This document shows, in pieces, positions 26,448-35,945 of a stretch of 64,000 nt of DNA. Every line of letters begins with the position of its first letter. Within the stretch, counting starts at the first letter, position 1. Source of the stretch: a bacterium (GTDB lineage: Bacteria; Myxococcota_A; Bradymonadia; UBA7976; UBA1532). The translations under genes and the position numbers were made by a program. Location of the stretch: positions 66,425 to 130,424 of the forward strand of contig JAUHYW010000012.1 of assembly GCA_030426085.1 (NCBI GenBank), in the 5' to 3' direction. The notes beneath the pieces were generated by a model. The model saw only the letters and a list, made by a program, of their open reading frames with translations. It ran no database searches and was not told where the DNA came from.

Positions 26448-27494
26448 CTACCGCCCCTTGCGCTCGAGCTCGGCCCGGATGGCCGCCACGAACGCCGCGG
26501 TGGGCTGAGCACCCGACAGCGGGATACCGTTGACGAAGAAGGCCGGGGTGCCCTCGACCCCCAGCGCCTTGCCCGCCTGCTGGTCGGCGGAGATGCCCGC
26601 GAGGTGCTTCGGATCGGAGAAGCAGGCCTGGAACTTCGCCCCGTCCAGCCCCAGCGCCTCGGCGTAGCCCTTGAAAGTCGCCGGGTCGAGGCTCTTCTGA
26701 TCGGCGAAGAGCTTGTCGTGCATCGCGTAGTACTTGCCCTGGGCCCCCGCGCAGCGGGCGGCGATGGCCGCCGGCACCGCGTTGGCGTGGAACTCGAGGG
26801 GGAAGTCGCGGAATACGACCCGCACCTTGCCCGGGAACTGCGCCGCGGCGGCCTTGAGGCTCTCGGCGGCCCGGGCGCAGTAGGGGCACTCGTAGTCGGC
26901 GAACGAGACGATGGTCACCGGCGCGTCGGCCGGCCCCCGGGCGGGCCCCACCGCCTCGACCGGCAGGCGGAAGGGCTCCAGCGTCACCCGGACCTTCGCC
27001 TTCTCCCTGAGCCCGGTCACCAGCGCGTCGAAGCGCCCCTGGCGGGCCTCCTGGGCCAGATGCTCGGCGATGCGGGGGGCCATGTCTTCGAAGCTCGCGC
27101 CGCCCATCCGGGCCTGGTTGGCGGTGTAGAACGCCCGGACCTCGGCCTCGGGCGGGGCGGCGACCGGCTTCACCACCTCGGCCTCGATCAGCGCCTCGGC
27201 CCCGGCCAGCCCCCGGGCCTTCGCCTCGGACTCGAGCAGGCGCTCGGCGACGAGCTGTTCGAGGGCCTGCTGACGCAGCTCGGCCTCCTTCTTGGCGAGC
27301 TCGATGCGGGCCTTGCAGAGCTGGTCGGCGATCTGGGCGTCGACGTCGGCCAGGGTGAGGGTCCGGTCGCCGATCGTCGCCGCGGCCGACTTCGCGTCCG
27401 GGCGGGGGATGGCGGGGCAGGTCGGCCCGGCGAGGGCCGGCGTGGCGGACAGCGCGATCAGCGCCAGGGCCGCCGCGAACGGGGGACGATGCAT
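26448..27494 (-). CDS. SurA-like/DsbA fusion thiol oxidoreductase
   Basis: A 348-residue exported protein. A signal peptide (about 1-22, ATPALA) leads to a SurA/PpiC-type N-terminal helical segment (about 40-105, IGDRTLTLADVDAQIADQL and LEQLVAERLLESEA). A DsbA-family thioredoxin domain follows from about 185, with active site C203-P-Y-C206 and the cis-proline loop GTPAFFVNG. It probably oxidises or isomerises disulfides in periplasmic proteins, with the helical part binding unfolded chains. The PPIase domain proper is absent. It lies 29 bases after the stop of the preceding lipoprotein gene, implying co-transcription. Confidence 0.85.
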   Translation of the reverse strand: MHRPPFAAALALIALSATPALAGPTCPAIPRPDAKSAAATIGDRTLTLADVDAQIADQLCKARIELAKKEAELRQQALEQLVAERLLESEAKARGLAGAEALIEAEVVKPVAAPPEAEVRAFYTANQARMGGASFEDMAPRIAEHLAQEARQGRFDALVTGLREKAKVRVTLEPFRLPVEAVGPARGPADAPVTIVSFADYECPYCARAAESLKAAAAQFPGKVRVVFRDFPLEFHANAVPAAIAARCAGAQGKYYAMHDKLFADQKSLDPATFKGYAEALGLDGAKFQACFSDPKHLAGISADQQAGKALGVEGTPAFFVNGIPLSGAQPTAAFVAAIRAELERKGR

Positions 27495-27523
27495 GGGGTC
27501 TCCGATGATCCGGGGGATCGGGG

Positions 27524-29728
27524 TCAGGGGCTGGTCGGGTCGGGGCTGGTCGGGTCGGGGGCCTCGAGCTGCGCCGGCGCCTCGGGCTGGGCCGGGGCCT
27601 CGGGCTGCGTCCCCGGCCGCTCCAGCGCCGTCAACTCGTCGGTCAGGGCCCGGCGGCGGGCGTAGAGCGGCTCGAGGGTCTCCTTCCACAGCGCGATCCC
27701 CGCCTCGTGGGTGGTGTGTACTTCGGTGGCGACGCTCACCACGAGCGCCGCCGGGTCGGACGCGCCGGGGTACAGCCCGCCGCGCCCCGAGAGGCCGCCG
27801 GGCACCCGCTCGACGCTGGCCGCGGCGTGACCGAACGCCGACAACAGCGCCCGCCCCCGCACCTGTTCCGCTGCGCGGTGGGCGGCGCGCAGGCGCTCGA
27901 TCTCGACGTCGACCGCCGCGATCTGCGCCCGGATGGCCGCCGCCTTCGAGTCGCCCGGCGGCGCAGCCTCGGTCACCCGCGGGCGGTGGTCGAGCATGAT
28001 CGGCGCCAGCCCGGCGATGTCCAGCCAGCCGCTCCAGCCGCCGTCGGACCCGTCGAGCATCGCCCGGGGCGTCGGCTCCAGCCCGGCGACGAAGCCGTCC
28101 CCCGTCGGCCCGGCGAGCAGCCGGCGCAGCGTCTCTTCGTCGAGGCTGAGGTAGAGCTGCGACCGGGCGATACCCATCCACAGGGTCGTCGTCGCGTCGA
28201 CGGCCATGCGCCACAGCCGGGCGTCCTTCGGGGCCTCGGCCACCGGGACCACCTGCGACTGGGGCGACTTCGACAGCGCGTCGATCGCCGCCGCCGCGCC
28301 GTCGGCGTCCTTCAGGCCGACGTGCCCCGCCAAGCGCACCCGGGCGATCAGCTCGTCCACCGTGCGCGAGCCGAGCACCCGCTCGGGGTCGACCTCCACC
28401 GCCCAGCCCAGGTCGCCGGCGCACAAGGCGGCCAGCGCGGCGGCGTCCCGCCCGAAGTGCTCCCGGGCGGCGCCGTCGAACAGGCTCAGGTCGCGGGCGC
28501 CGCCCGCCGCCGCGCCCACTGCCCGCAGCAGCTCCCAGGTGGCCGTCAGGTCGACGTTGGCCTCGACCAGCGCCGTCGGCGCCCGGGGGAACGCGTCGCG
28601 CAGCGCCAGCGGCCCGGTGCGGCTGGCGAAGACGCTGCCCACCGGCGACGCCAGATCGAGCTGATGCTCGACCCGCACCTGGAAGCCCGCCGGCTCGACG
28701 TTCAGCCCCACCGCCAGCCCGCCGAAGGGGGTCAGGTACGAGCGCAGCATCACCCCCAGCGCCAGCATGCCCGGGCCCCGTCCGGCGGCCGCCTCCCGGG
28801 CCTTCTCCAGCGCCTGCTCGGCCCGGGCGACCGCCTCGGCGTCCCCCAGGGCCTGCGCCCCGAGCAGCGCGCGCTCGAAGCGGCGGGTCGGCGCGGTCTC
28901 CAGCGCCTCGCGCATCACCCCGTCGATGATGGCCGGCAGGTTGACGAAGCCCGCCACCTCGCGCCCGTAGTTGAGCCGGGCGATGGCCGGCGCGGCGTCG
29001 GGACGCTCGATCATGCGTTGGGGCGGCGTCTTCGCCAGGGCCCGGGCGTGGTGCAGCGCCTCGCCCGGCTCCAAGCGGTCGCCGAGCACGAGCCAGCCCT
29101 CCTTCTCGGTCATCCCGATCGCGATCCGGGCGTCCCACAGCAGGCTCAACCCGCCCTCGTCGGCGTGGGACAGGTCGATGACCCCCGCCGCCAGCGCCAG
29201 CAGCACCGTGCGCAGGGTCTGCTTGTCGGCCAGGGTCACCGCGATCGCCGCGATCGGGGGGTCGATCGACAGCATCGCGAAGCCCGCCGGGCCCGTGGGG
29301 TCGACCCCCAGCGCGCGCCACGCCGCGGGATCCGCCAGATCGTGCCCCAGGGTCTGCTTCAGCTCGGCCCGGTCGCGGGCCAGCCGGGGGCCCAGCGCGT
29401 CGAGCATCGCCGCCCAGCCGATCCGGCGGGCCAGATCGAGCGGGTTCCCGGTGGCGACGACCCCCGGCGCGTCGGCCGGCAATCGAGCGGTCAGCGGCAG
29501 CGCGTCGAACGCCGGCGGGGTCGGCATGAAGCCAGGGGCCGCGGTCCGCTCCGGCGGCTCGTCCGGCGCGGCCTCGGGGGCCTCGGCCTCGCCCGGGGCC
29601 CCGGGTGCGTCCGTCGTCGGCTCGGCCGGGGCCGGCTTCGGCCCGGCCGCCGGGGGCCCGTCGGCGGGGCGGTCGCCGCACCCCAGCGTCAGGCTCAGGG
29701 CCACGGTGAAGACGAAGACTGCGCGCAT
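27524..29728 (-). CDS. Large lipoprotein of unknown function
   Basis: A 734-residue precursor with lipobox SLTLGC (Cys about 13), a Pro/Ala/Glu-rich linker (about 15-60) and a long mixed alpha/beta body with no family I recognise. A helical, coiled-coil-like stretch sits near 620-655. The C-terminus is low complexity (repeated QPEAPA and PDPTS). The ATG at 29728 has GGAGG seven bases upstream; the frame extends 13 codons further without a ribosome site. Its place between a kinase and a periplasmic thiol oxidoreductase suggests a cell-envelope role. Confidence 0.7.
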   Translation of the reverse strand: MRAVFVFTVALSLTLGCGDRPADGPPAAGPKPAPAEPTTDAPGAPGEAEAPEAAPDEPPERTAAPGFMPTPPAFDALPLTARLPADAPGVVATGNPLDLARRIGWAAMLDALGPRLARDRAELKQTLGHDLADPAAWRALGVDPTGPAGFAMLSIDPPIAAIAVTLADKQTLRTVLLALAAGVIDLSHADEGGLSLLWDARIAIGMTEKEGWLVLGDRLEPGEALHHARALAKTPPQRMIERPDAAPAIARLNYGREVAGFVNLPAIIDGVMREALETAPTRRFERALLGAQALGDAEAVARAEQALEKAREAAAGRGPGMLALGVMLRSYLTPFGGLAVGLNVEPAGFQVRVEHQLDLASPVGSVFASRTGPLALRDAFPRAPTALVEANVDLTATWELLRAVGAAAGGARDLSLFDGAAREHFGRDAAALAALCAGDLGWAVEVDPERVLGSRTVDELIARVRLAGHVGLKDADGAAAAIDALSKSPQSQVVPVAEAPKDARLWRMAVDATTTLWMGIARSQLYLSLDEETLRRLLAGPTGDGFVAGLEPTPRAMLDGSDGGWSGWLDIAGLAPIMLDHRPRVTEAAPPGDSKAAAIRAQIAAVDVEIERLRAAHRAAEQVRGRALLSAFGHAAASVERVPGGLSGRGGLYPGASDPAALVVSVATEVHTTHEAGIALWKETLEPLYARRRALTDELTALERPGTQPEAPAQPEAPAQLEAPDPTSPDPTSP

Positions 29729-29806
29729 CGGCACCTCCCGCTCGACGGAGGCCGCAGCATACCGCAAGCCGGCTCGGCTCGGGTCTCCTCGCAGCGGGGG
29801 CTCGCG

Positions 29807-31303
29807 TCACCCGGCCCGGTCGGGCCGATCCCGGTCGGCGTCCAGCTCGCGTCGGACCCGGACCAGCGCTCGCCGCAGCGGGCCCATGCCCGGGAATCGC
29901 GCGTCGGGCGCCCGGGCGAGGCAGCGGGCGACGATCGCGTCGACGGCGGGCGGCAGGTCGGGCCGCAGCTCCGACGGGACCGGCGCGTCCTCGGCGGTCT
30001 GGCGCACGACCCGGGTCAGCGGCGCGTCGCCCTCGAACAGCTCGTGTCCGGTCAGCGCGAAGTAGAGGGTCGCCCCGACCCCGTAGACGTCGGCGGCCTC
30101 GCCCCCCGCCTCGCCCCGGGCGCGCTCGGGCGCGAGGTAGCCCGGGGTGCCGGTCAGGCCCTCCGGCCGGCCGCCGGGGGCATCCATGAAGCGGGCGAGG
30201 CCGAAGTCGAGCACCTTGGCGTGCTCATCGGGCGGCGCGCCGCACACGACGATGTTCTCCGGCTTGATGTCCCGGTGCACGACGTCGGCGTCGTGGGCCG
30301 CGGCCAGGCCCGCGCAGCACTGCGCCGCCACCTCGAGCGCGCGCCGGAGCCCGAGCGGCCCTTCGCGGCGCACGATGGTCCCCAGGTCGTGCCCGTCGAG
30401 CAGCTCCATCGCATAGTACGGCCGGCCCTCGTCGGTGCGGCCGACGTCGTAGACCTGCACGACGTGCGGGCTGCGCACCCGCAGCATGGCCCGGATCTCG
30501 TCTTCGAAGGTGTCCAGGGCGTCCCCGTCGCCGCCCGGGGCAGTGAGGATCTTGACCGCGCACGCCCGCCCCAGGTGGCGGTCCCACGCCCGGTAGACGA
30601 TGCCGAAGCCGCCCCGCCCCAGCTCGCCGCCCAGCCGGTAGCGATCCTGACTGCGGGCGCGGATCGCGTCACTGAAGAGCTGCTCCATGCGCCGCGCGCC
30701 GTAGATCGCCAGCGCCAGGTTGGCCAGCAGGATGACCAGGGTGCTGGACAGCATCGCCGGCTCGAGCGGCGCGGGGGAGGCGCCCGCGTAGCACACCGCC
30801 GCCGCGGCCCACGCCGAGAGCGAGCCGATCAGCGCCTGCCACCAGCGGCTGCGCACCATCAGGCAGCGGGCGAACACCAGCGTCGAGACCCCGCCCAGGT
30901 AGAGCGCGGCTTCATAGAGCGGCGCGAGGGCGGCGAACGCGCCCAGCATGGCCCCGCCGGCGAGGTGGCTCGCCGCGTCGATGGCCAGCAGCCGCCGTGA
31001 AGCCGGCCGCCGGGCGGGCTCGGCGAGCAGCGACAGGGCCCCCAGAAAGCCCCCGTAGAACAGGCGGATCAGGAGCAGGGCCCACAAGGCCCGCCCGCTG
31101 GGCCGCTGCAGCTCGGCCAGGATCTCGATCGCGCCGAAGAGCACGAAGACGACCGCCGCGACCCGCAGGAACCGGCACAGCGTCTCGGCGTAGCCCAGCT
31201 TCGACGCGCTGCGGATGCGGCGGGAGATGTCGTCCGACAGGCGGGCGTCGGGCCGCCCGTCGGCGAGGTCGTCCGGTGCGGCCACGGGTTCTGGAGGGTG
31301 CAT
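29807..31303 (-). CDS. Ser/Thr protein kinase with N-terminal multispan membrane domain
   Basis: A 498-residue kinase. The N-terminal half (about 45-205) contains about six hydrophobic spans, an unusual position since most bacterial Hanks kinases place their single span after the kinase domain. The kinase domain (about 215-475) has LGRGGFG, AVKIL, HRDIKPENI, DFGLARF and GTPGYLAPERARG, so it looks active. It begins 33 bases after the FAAL-ACP gene on the same strand and may be in one transcript with the lipid-synthesis genes. The membrane part could sense envelope or lipid state; this is inference. Confidence 0.88.
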   Translation of the reverse strand: MHPPEPVAAPDDLADGRPDARLSDDISRRIRSASKLGYAETLCRFLRVAAVVFVLFGAIEILAELQRPSGRALWALLLIRLFYGGFLGALSLLAEPARRPASRRLLAIDAASHLAGGAMLGAFAALAPLYEAALYLGGVSTLVFARCLMVRSRWWQALIGSLSAWAAAAVCYAGASPAPLEPAMLSSTLVILLANLALAIYGARRMEQLFSDAIRARSQDRYRLGGELGRGGFGIVYRAWDRHLGRACAVKILTAPGGDGDALDTFEDEIRAMLRVRSPHVVQVYDVGRTDEGRPYYAMELLDGHDLGTIVRREGPLGLRRALEVAAQCCAGLAAAHDADVVHRDIKPENIVVCGAPPDEHAKVLDFGLARFMDAPGGRPEGLTGTPGYLAPERARGEAGGEAADVYGVGATLYFALTGHELFEGDAPLTRVVRQTAEDAPVPSELRPDLPPAVDAIVARCLARAPDARFPGMGPLRRALVRVRRELDADRDRPDRAG

Positions 31304-31336
31304 CGCCCCCGATCTTCCGCCGAACCGGCCCCGGGC

Positions 31337-33448
31337 TCAAGCTTCGCTCAGCAGGTGGTCCACCAGCCCGCTCAGATCCCGGTGCTGATGCAGCAGGTCC
31401 GCCGGCAGCGCCCGGCCCAGCTTCTCCTCGAGCGCGTCGACGAGCTGCACCGCCACCAGCGAGTCCACCCCCAGCGAGGCGAACGGCGCGCCCCCGCGGA
31501 GCTGCGCGGCCAGCGGGCCCGGCGCCCGGCCCAGCTCGCGGGCCAGGGTCGCGACCATCCACGCCTCGAGCCGGGTCGCCGCCGGATCCCGACGGCCCGG
31601 GGCTGCGGCCGGCGCCGTCGGCGCGTCCGCGAGCAGATCCCGGGCGAGCACCGTCATCGAGCCGCCGGCGAAGCCCGCGGTGAACGCCGCCCGGCAGGCG
31701 AAGCGCATCACCTTGCCGCTCGAGGTCTTGGGCAGGCTGCCCTTGGCCAGCAGCACCACCCCGTACACCTCGACCCCGTGGGCCTCGGTGACCGCCGCCC
31801 GCATGAGCGCCGCCGCCCGCCGCGGGTCGTGGTCCGGCGCCCGCCGGGGGTCGACCTCCTGGCAGACCACCAGCCGCTCGCGCCCGTCGACCTCGACCGG
31901 GAACGCCGCCGCGCAGCCGGGCCGCAGCTCGGGCAGCCGGGCCCGCAGGCCGTCGAGGGTGTGCTCGACATCGTGGGGGTAGAGGTTGCGCCCCCGGACG
32001 ATGATCACGTCCTTCATGCGCCCGGTGACATACAGCTCGCCATCGTGCACGAAGCCCAGGTCGCCGGTGCGCAGGAACGGCCCCTCGCCCTCGGCCCCGA
32101 CGACGCGGCCCCCGAACGTGCGCCCGGTCTCCTCCGGCCGCTGCCAGTAGCCCGCCGCGATGTGGGGCCCCGCCAGCCAGATCTCGCCCACCGCGCCCGG
32201 CGCGGCCCGGCGGCCGGTCTGCGGATCGACGACCTCGATCACCCCCTCGGCCCAGGCCACCCCGCAGCTCACCAGATCGACCCCCTCGGCCGCCTCGTCC
32301 ACCGGCTGCACCCGGTGCTGCTCGAGCGCCGCCGCGTCGACCCGCAGCCCGCCGCCCCGCCGCTCGGCGCGGGCGCACGAGACGAACAGCCCCACCTCGG
32401 CCATGCCATACGACGGGGTCACCACCCCCGGGCGCAGGCCGGCCGGGGCGAAGTACGCCTCGAAGCGCCGCACGGTGGCCCGCCGCACCGGCTCGGCCCC
32501 GTTGACCATGACCGTCAGGCGGCTCAGGTCGAGCGCGTCGCGCACCGCGGCCGGCGTCTTGCGCACCGCGAGGTCGTAGGCGAAGTTCGGCGCGGCGGTG
32601 ATGGTGCCCCCGACCCGGCTCACCAGCGCCAGCCAGCGGGACGGCGCCCGCAGGAAGACCCCCGGCGGCATCAGCCAGCTCTCGGCGCCCAGCCCCAGCG
32701 GGTTGAGCAGCTTACCCACCAGACCCATGTCGTGATACAGCGGCAGCCAGCTCACGAAGACCGAGTCACTCGACAAGCCATACGCCGCCCGGGACATGGC
32801 CAGGTTGGCCCAGATACCACCGTGGGTGACCATGACCCCCCGGGGCCGGCCGGTGGAGCCCGAGGTGTATTGCAGGAAGGCCACCGTGTCGGCCGTGAGC
32901 GATGGCATCTGCCAGTCATCGGGGTCCGCGTCGCCGGTCTGATCGGGCGTCAGCCAGGTCAGCTCGGCGAGCGCGCCGGCCTTCGACTTCGCCAGGATGC
33001 CTTCGGCGAAGCCCCGGATGAGCGGCGAGGTCAGCACCACCGACGGATCGGCGTCGGCGACGATGCCTTCCAGGCGGGCCAGGGTGTGGGCCATGCGATG
33101 CGGCTCGGGGGGGTAGGCCGGCACCGGCACCACCCCCGCGAAGAGGCAGCCGACGAACGCGACGACGAAGTCCAGCCCCGGCTCGAAGACGAGCAGCGCC
33201 CGCTCGCCAGCGAGGCCGTCGGCCTGAAGCCGGGCGGCGAGGGCCCGCACCGCCCGGTCGAACCCGCCGTAGGTCAGCGCGGCGGTCTCGTCCTGCCCGT
33301 CGGCGAGGAAGGTCAGCGCCCGCCGCTCGGGCTGCGTCTCGGCGAAGTGGCGGATCGCTTCGACGAGGTCGCCCGGCGGGGCCGACGTCGCGGTGAACGG
33401 CAGGGTGGAGGCGGACGGACGGACGGCGTCGTGGTGGATCTGGAACAT
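31337..33448 (-). CDS. Fatty acyl-AMP ligase fused to acyl carrier protein
   Basis: A 703-residue two-domain enzyme. The adenylating domain (about 25-590) has LQYTSGSTGRPRGVMVTH, LPLYHDMGLVG, SYGMAE and GDLGFVHDGELYVTGRMKDVIIVRGRN. These are hallmarks of fatty acyl-AMP ligases (FAAL), which activate fatty acids for an ACP rather than CoA. The C-terminal about 75 residues form a carrier domain with LGVDSL, Ser663 being the phosphopantetheine site. It should load an acyl chain on its own ACP. The upstream gene, 64 bases away, encodes an alpha-oxoamine synthase fused to a GNAT, the natural user of that acyl-ACP. The start has GGGAG upstream. Confidence 0.9.
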   Translation of the reverse strand: MFQIHHDAVRPSASTLPFTATSAPPGDLVEAIRHFAETQPERRALTFLADGQDETAALTYGGFDRAVRALAARLQADGLAGERALLVFEPGLDFVVAFVGCLFAGVVPVPAYPPEPHRMAHTLARLEGIVADADPSVVLTSPLIRGFAEGILAKSKAGALAELTWLTPDQTGDADPDDWQMPSLTADTVAFLQYTSGSTGRPRGVMVTHGGIWANLAMSRAAYGLSSDSVFVSWLPLYHDMGLVGKLLNPLGLGAESWLMPPGVFLRAPSRWLALVSRVGGTITAAPNFAYDLAVRKTPAAVRDALDLSRLTVMVNGAEPVRRATVRRFEAYFAPAGLRPGVVTPSYGMAEVGLFVSCARAERRGGGLRVDAAALEQHRVQPVDEAAEGVDLVSCGVAWAEGVIEVVDPQTGRRAAPGAVGEIWLAGPHIAAGYWQRPEETGRTFGGRVVGAEGEGPFLRTGDLGFVHDGELYVTGRMKDVIIVRGRNLYPHDVEHTLDGLRARLPELRPGCAAAFPVEVDGRERLVVCQEVDPRRAPDHDPRRAAALMRAAVTEAHGVEVYGVVLLAKGSLPKTSSGKVMRFACRAAFTAGFAGGSMTVLARDLLADAPTAPAAAPGRRDPAATRLEAWMVATLARELGRAPGPLAAQLRGGAPFASLGVDSLVAVQLVDALEEKLGRALPADLLHQHRDLSGLVDHLLSEA

Positions 33449-33512
33449 GGGATGACTCCCGATGGGATGGATGTGAAGTCGAAAGAGCGCGGCGCGGCGG
33501 TGACCGTCGGGC

Positions 33513-35945
33513 TCAGCGGTGGCCGTCGACGGCCATCGCCTCGATGACCATGTGATTGAAGAGATCTTCGGTCTGCACGAAGGCGCAGGTGGCGTGGGGC
33601 CGGGCGCCGACCTTCTTCTTCTCGAGCTCGGCGGTGTAGGCGAGGTCGAGGCGGTCGCAGTCGAGCTGCCGGGCGCGCATCACCGTGCGATACAGCGCCT
33701 GCTTGTAGGTGTTGTGGCTGCGCTGCACCGCGCCGTCGAGGCCCACGATCAGGGCCCCGTACAGCCCGCCGCCCACGTAGCTGAACATCACCGCCGCCGG
33801 CTCCGGCCGGCCGTCGAGGGACAGCCGCATCACCTCGTAGTCCGGGTGGCGGCACATCGCGGCGAAGAACCGGCGGGGCAGGGGGAAGACGTTGAGGTCG
33901 AAGCTGCGGGCGTGCACCTCGCGGTACAGCGCGTAGCAGGCGTCGATGTCGGCCTCGGTCTCGGGCGCGTCGAAGGTCACCCCGAAGGCGTCGGCGTAGG
34001 GCAGGATCTCCTTGCGCACGTTGTACCGGTAGCGGCTGCCGAGGGTCTTCATCCAGCCGTCGTGATCAGCCCAGGTCAGGTCGCGCACCTGCATGCTGTC
34101 GCCGAGGCCGAGCTGCACGAAGCCCTGGTCGAGCAGGTGCTGGCGCAGCGCCTCGTCGGCGTCGACCTCGAACTCCCGCAGCATGATCTGGTTGGCCGCG
34201 CTCGCCGCGCGCACCTCGCCCATGACCCCCAGCAGCGCGTCGAGGGCCGCCTTCCACTCGGGGTGGTCCCGGTCGAGGAACAGGTGCTCGCCCTTGGTGA
34301 TCAGGCCGCCGAGCATCACCGCCTTCGAGGTCAGGTCGTAGGGGTCGTCGGCCCGCATCGCCTCGATCTGCTGCGAGATACGGCCCGGCGCGGTCATGTC
34401 GTCCTTGACCAGCGCCACGGTGAACATCGTCGCCAGCACCAGCGCGCCCTCGGCGTCGCGCACCCGCAGGTAGTGGAAGTCCCAGAGGTTCTCCGGCGCG
34501 TCGTCGACCGAGAACACCTGCTCGAGCATCGCGAGGCTGGCGTGGGACAGGTTGCCCCGGCCGGCGAAGATGGGATCCCACTCGGCGGCGGGGATGGCGT
34601 CGATGGCGCGATCGTGGGTGACGCTCAGCCTCGCGGCCGGCGCGGCCGACGTCGCCCCGACGTCGGGCCGCAGGCCGGCGGTGTCCTCGTCCAGCTCGAA
34701 CGCCCGCAGCACCTCGCGCAGCGAGCTGCCCTCCTCGGCCAGCGCCCGGGGGTAGTGATAGGCCACCCGCTCGAGCAGCGCGTCGACGTCGGCGATCGTC
34801 AGGTTGCGGTTGAGCATGAACCGCAGCCCGCCCTGGCGCATCGGGGTGGCGGGGAAGGTCGCCATGTTCACGTAGAACCCGTCGTCGAGCAGCCGCCGCA
34901 CGAGGTTGCCCACCACCCGGGGCAGCCCGGTGGGGATGAAGAACAGCGGGCTGCGGGTGACCCGGTACTGGGGCAGGCCCAGCGCGGCGATGCGCCGGTT
35001 GCAGTGGTCGACGAGGTGCATCAGCTCGGCCTGCATCGCCGGCATCTCGTCGCTGAGGTGCAGCCGGGCCGCCGCCAGCGCCGCGCCCAGCATCGGCGGC
35101 TGGATGGGCCCCGAGAAGATCATCGTGCCCCCGGTGTTGCGCACCCGGTCGGCCATGCGCTGGTTCGGGAAGACGACGCAGCCCCCGGCGGCGGCGAACG
35201 CCTTGTTCAGCGAGACGGCGAGCACCAGCTTCTCGTGATGCTCGACCGCGCCCCGCACCGCGCCGCAGCCGTGGGGCCCGGCCCAGCTCATGCCGTGGGC
35301 GTCGTCGACGTAGCAGTGCAGCGCGGGGTAGCGATCCATCAGCTCGACGAGGCGGTCCATCGGCGCGACGTCGCCGAACATCGAGTAGACCCCGTCGGCC
35401 ATGTACCAGATGCGGGGGTGGCGGTTCTGCAGGCGGCGGATCTTGCGCTCGAGCTGATCCATGTCGTTGTGCCGGACGACGTGCAGCGGCACCCCCCGGG
35501 CTTTGACGAGCTGAGCGGCGGTCTGCACGCTGTGGTGCACCTGCAAGTCGAGGATGACCGCGTCGTCGTCCCCCACCACGCCGGGGATGGCCGACATGTG
35601 GCCCAGGGTGGTCGAGGCGCTGATGAGCAATGGTCGCTCGAAGATCTGCCCCAGCAGGCGCTCCAGCTCGGCGTAGAGCCCCAGCGAGCAGAACGCCCGC
35701 GACGACGAGAACTGGGTCCCGTAGCGCATCGCCGCCTCGGCCGCGCCCCGGGCGAGGGCGGGGTGGGTCTCGAAGCCCATGTAGCTGCACGACCCGAAGT
35801 TGATCATCGACCGGCCCTCGAGGCCGATCGATCTGCCGTCGAGCGGGGTGTCGTCGGTGTAGTGCAGGGCCAGATCGCGGCGGATGAAGTCCTGGGCCAT
35901 CTGGTCGAGGATGTCGGCGGTGGAGTCGCGGGCTTCGCGGGACAT
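33513..35945 (-). CDS. Serine palmitoyltransferase-like alpha-oxoamine synthase fused to GNAT acyltransferase
   Basis: An 810-residue fusion. Residues about 45-430 are a PLP enzyme of the alpha-oxoamine synthase family (BioF, KBL, HemA, SPT): HHSV (His138), DDAHG (Asp214, His217) and SLNKAF (PLP Lys248). The 31-residue His-to-Lys spacing equals that of Sphingomonas SPT (H234/K265). Residues about 460-810 resemble GNAT/FemAB-type acyltransferases of the BioF2-like group, with RYRYNVRKE and SHNTYKQALYRTVMRARQL. The likely chemistry is decarboxylative condensation of an amino acid with an acyl thioester, then N-acylation, as in bacterial ceramide synthesis by Spt and bCerS. CqsA-like signal synthesis is the alternative. 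I chose the ATG at 35945; a longer frame adds 25 residues. Confidence 0.8.
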   Translation of the reverse strand: MSREARDSTADILDQMAQDFIRRDLALHYTDDTPLDGRSIGLEGRSMINFGSCSYMGFETHPALARGAAEAAMRYGTQFSSSRAFCSLGLYAELERLLGQIFERPLLISASTTLGHMSAIPGVVGDDDAVILDLQVHHSVQTAAQLVKARGVPLHVVRHNDMDQLERKIRRLQNRHPRIWYMADGVYSMFGDVAPMDRLVELMDRYPALHCYVDDAHGMSWAGPHGCGAVRGAVEHHEKLVLAVSLNKAFAAAGGCVVFPNQRMADRVRNTGGTMIFSGPIQPPMLGAALAAARLHLSDEMPAMQAELMHLVDHCNRRIAALGLPQYRVTRSPLFFIPTGLPRVVGNLVRRLLDDGFYVNMATFPATPMRQGGLRFMLNRNLTIADVDALLERVAYHYPRALAEEGSSLREVLRAFELDEDTAGLRPDVGATSAAPAARLSVTHDRAIDAIPAAEWDPIFAGRGNLSHASLAMLEQVFSVDDAPENLWDFHYLRVRDAEGALVLATMFTVALVKDDMTAPGRISQQIEAMRADDPYDLTSKAVMLGGLITKGEHLFLDRDHPEWKAALDALLGVMGEVRAASAANQIMLREFEVDADEALRQHLLDQGFVQLGLGDSMQVRDLTWADHDGWMKTLGSRYRYNVRKEILPYADAFGVTFDAPETEADIDACYALYREVHARSFDLNVFPLPRRFFAAMCRHPDYEVMRLSLDGRPEPAAVMFSYVGGGLYGALIVGLDGAVQRSHNTYKQALYRTVMRARQLDCDRLDLAYTAELEKKKVGARPHATCAFVQTEDLFNHMVIEAMAVDGHR

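Noticed and set aside
26448-29810. One 1120-codon gene ending in DsbA
   Set aside because: The upstream part is an out-of-frame shadow of the large lipoprotein; a signal peptide and start at 27494 define the true gene.
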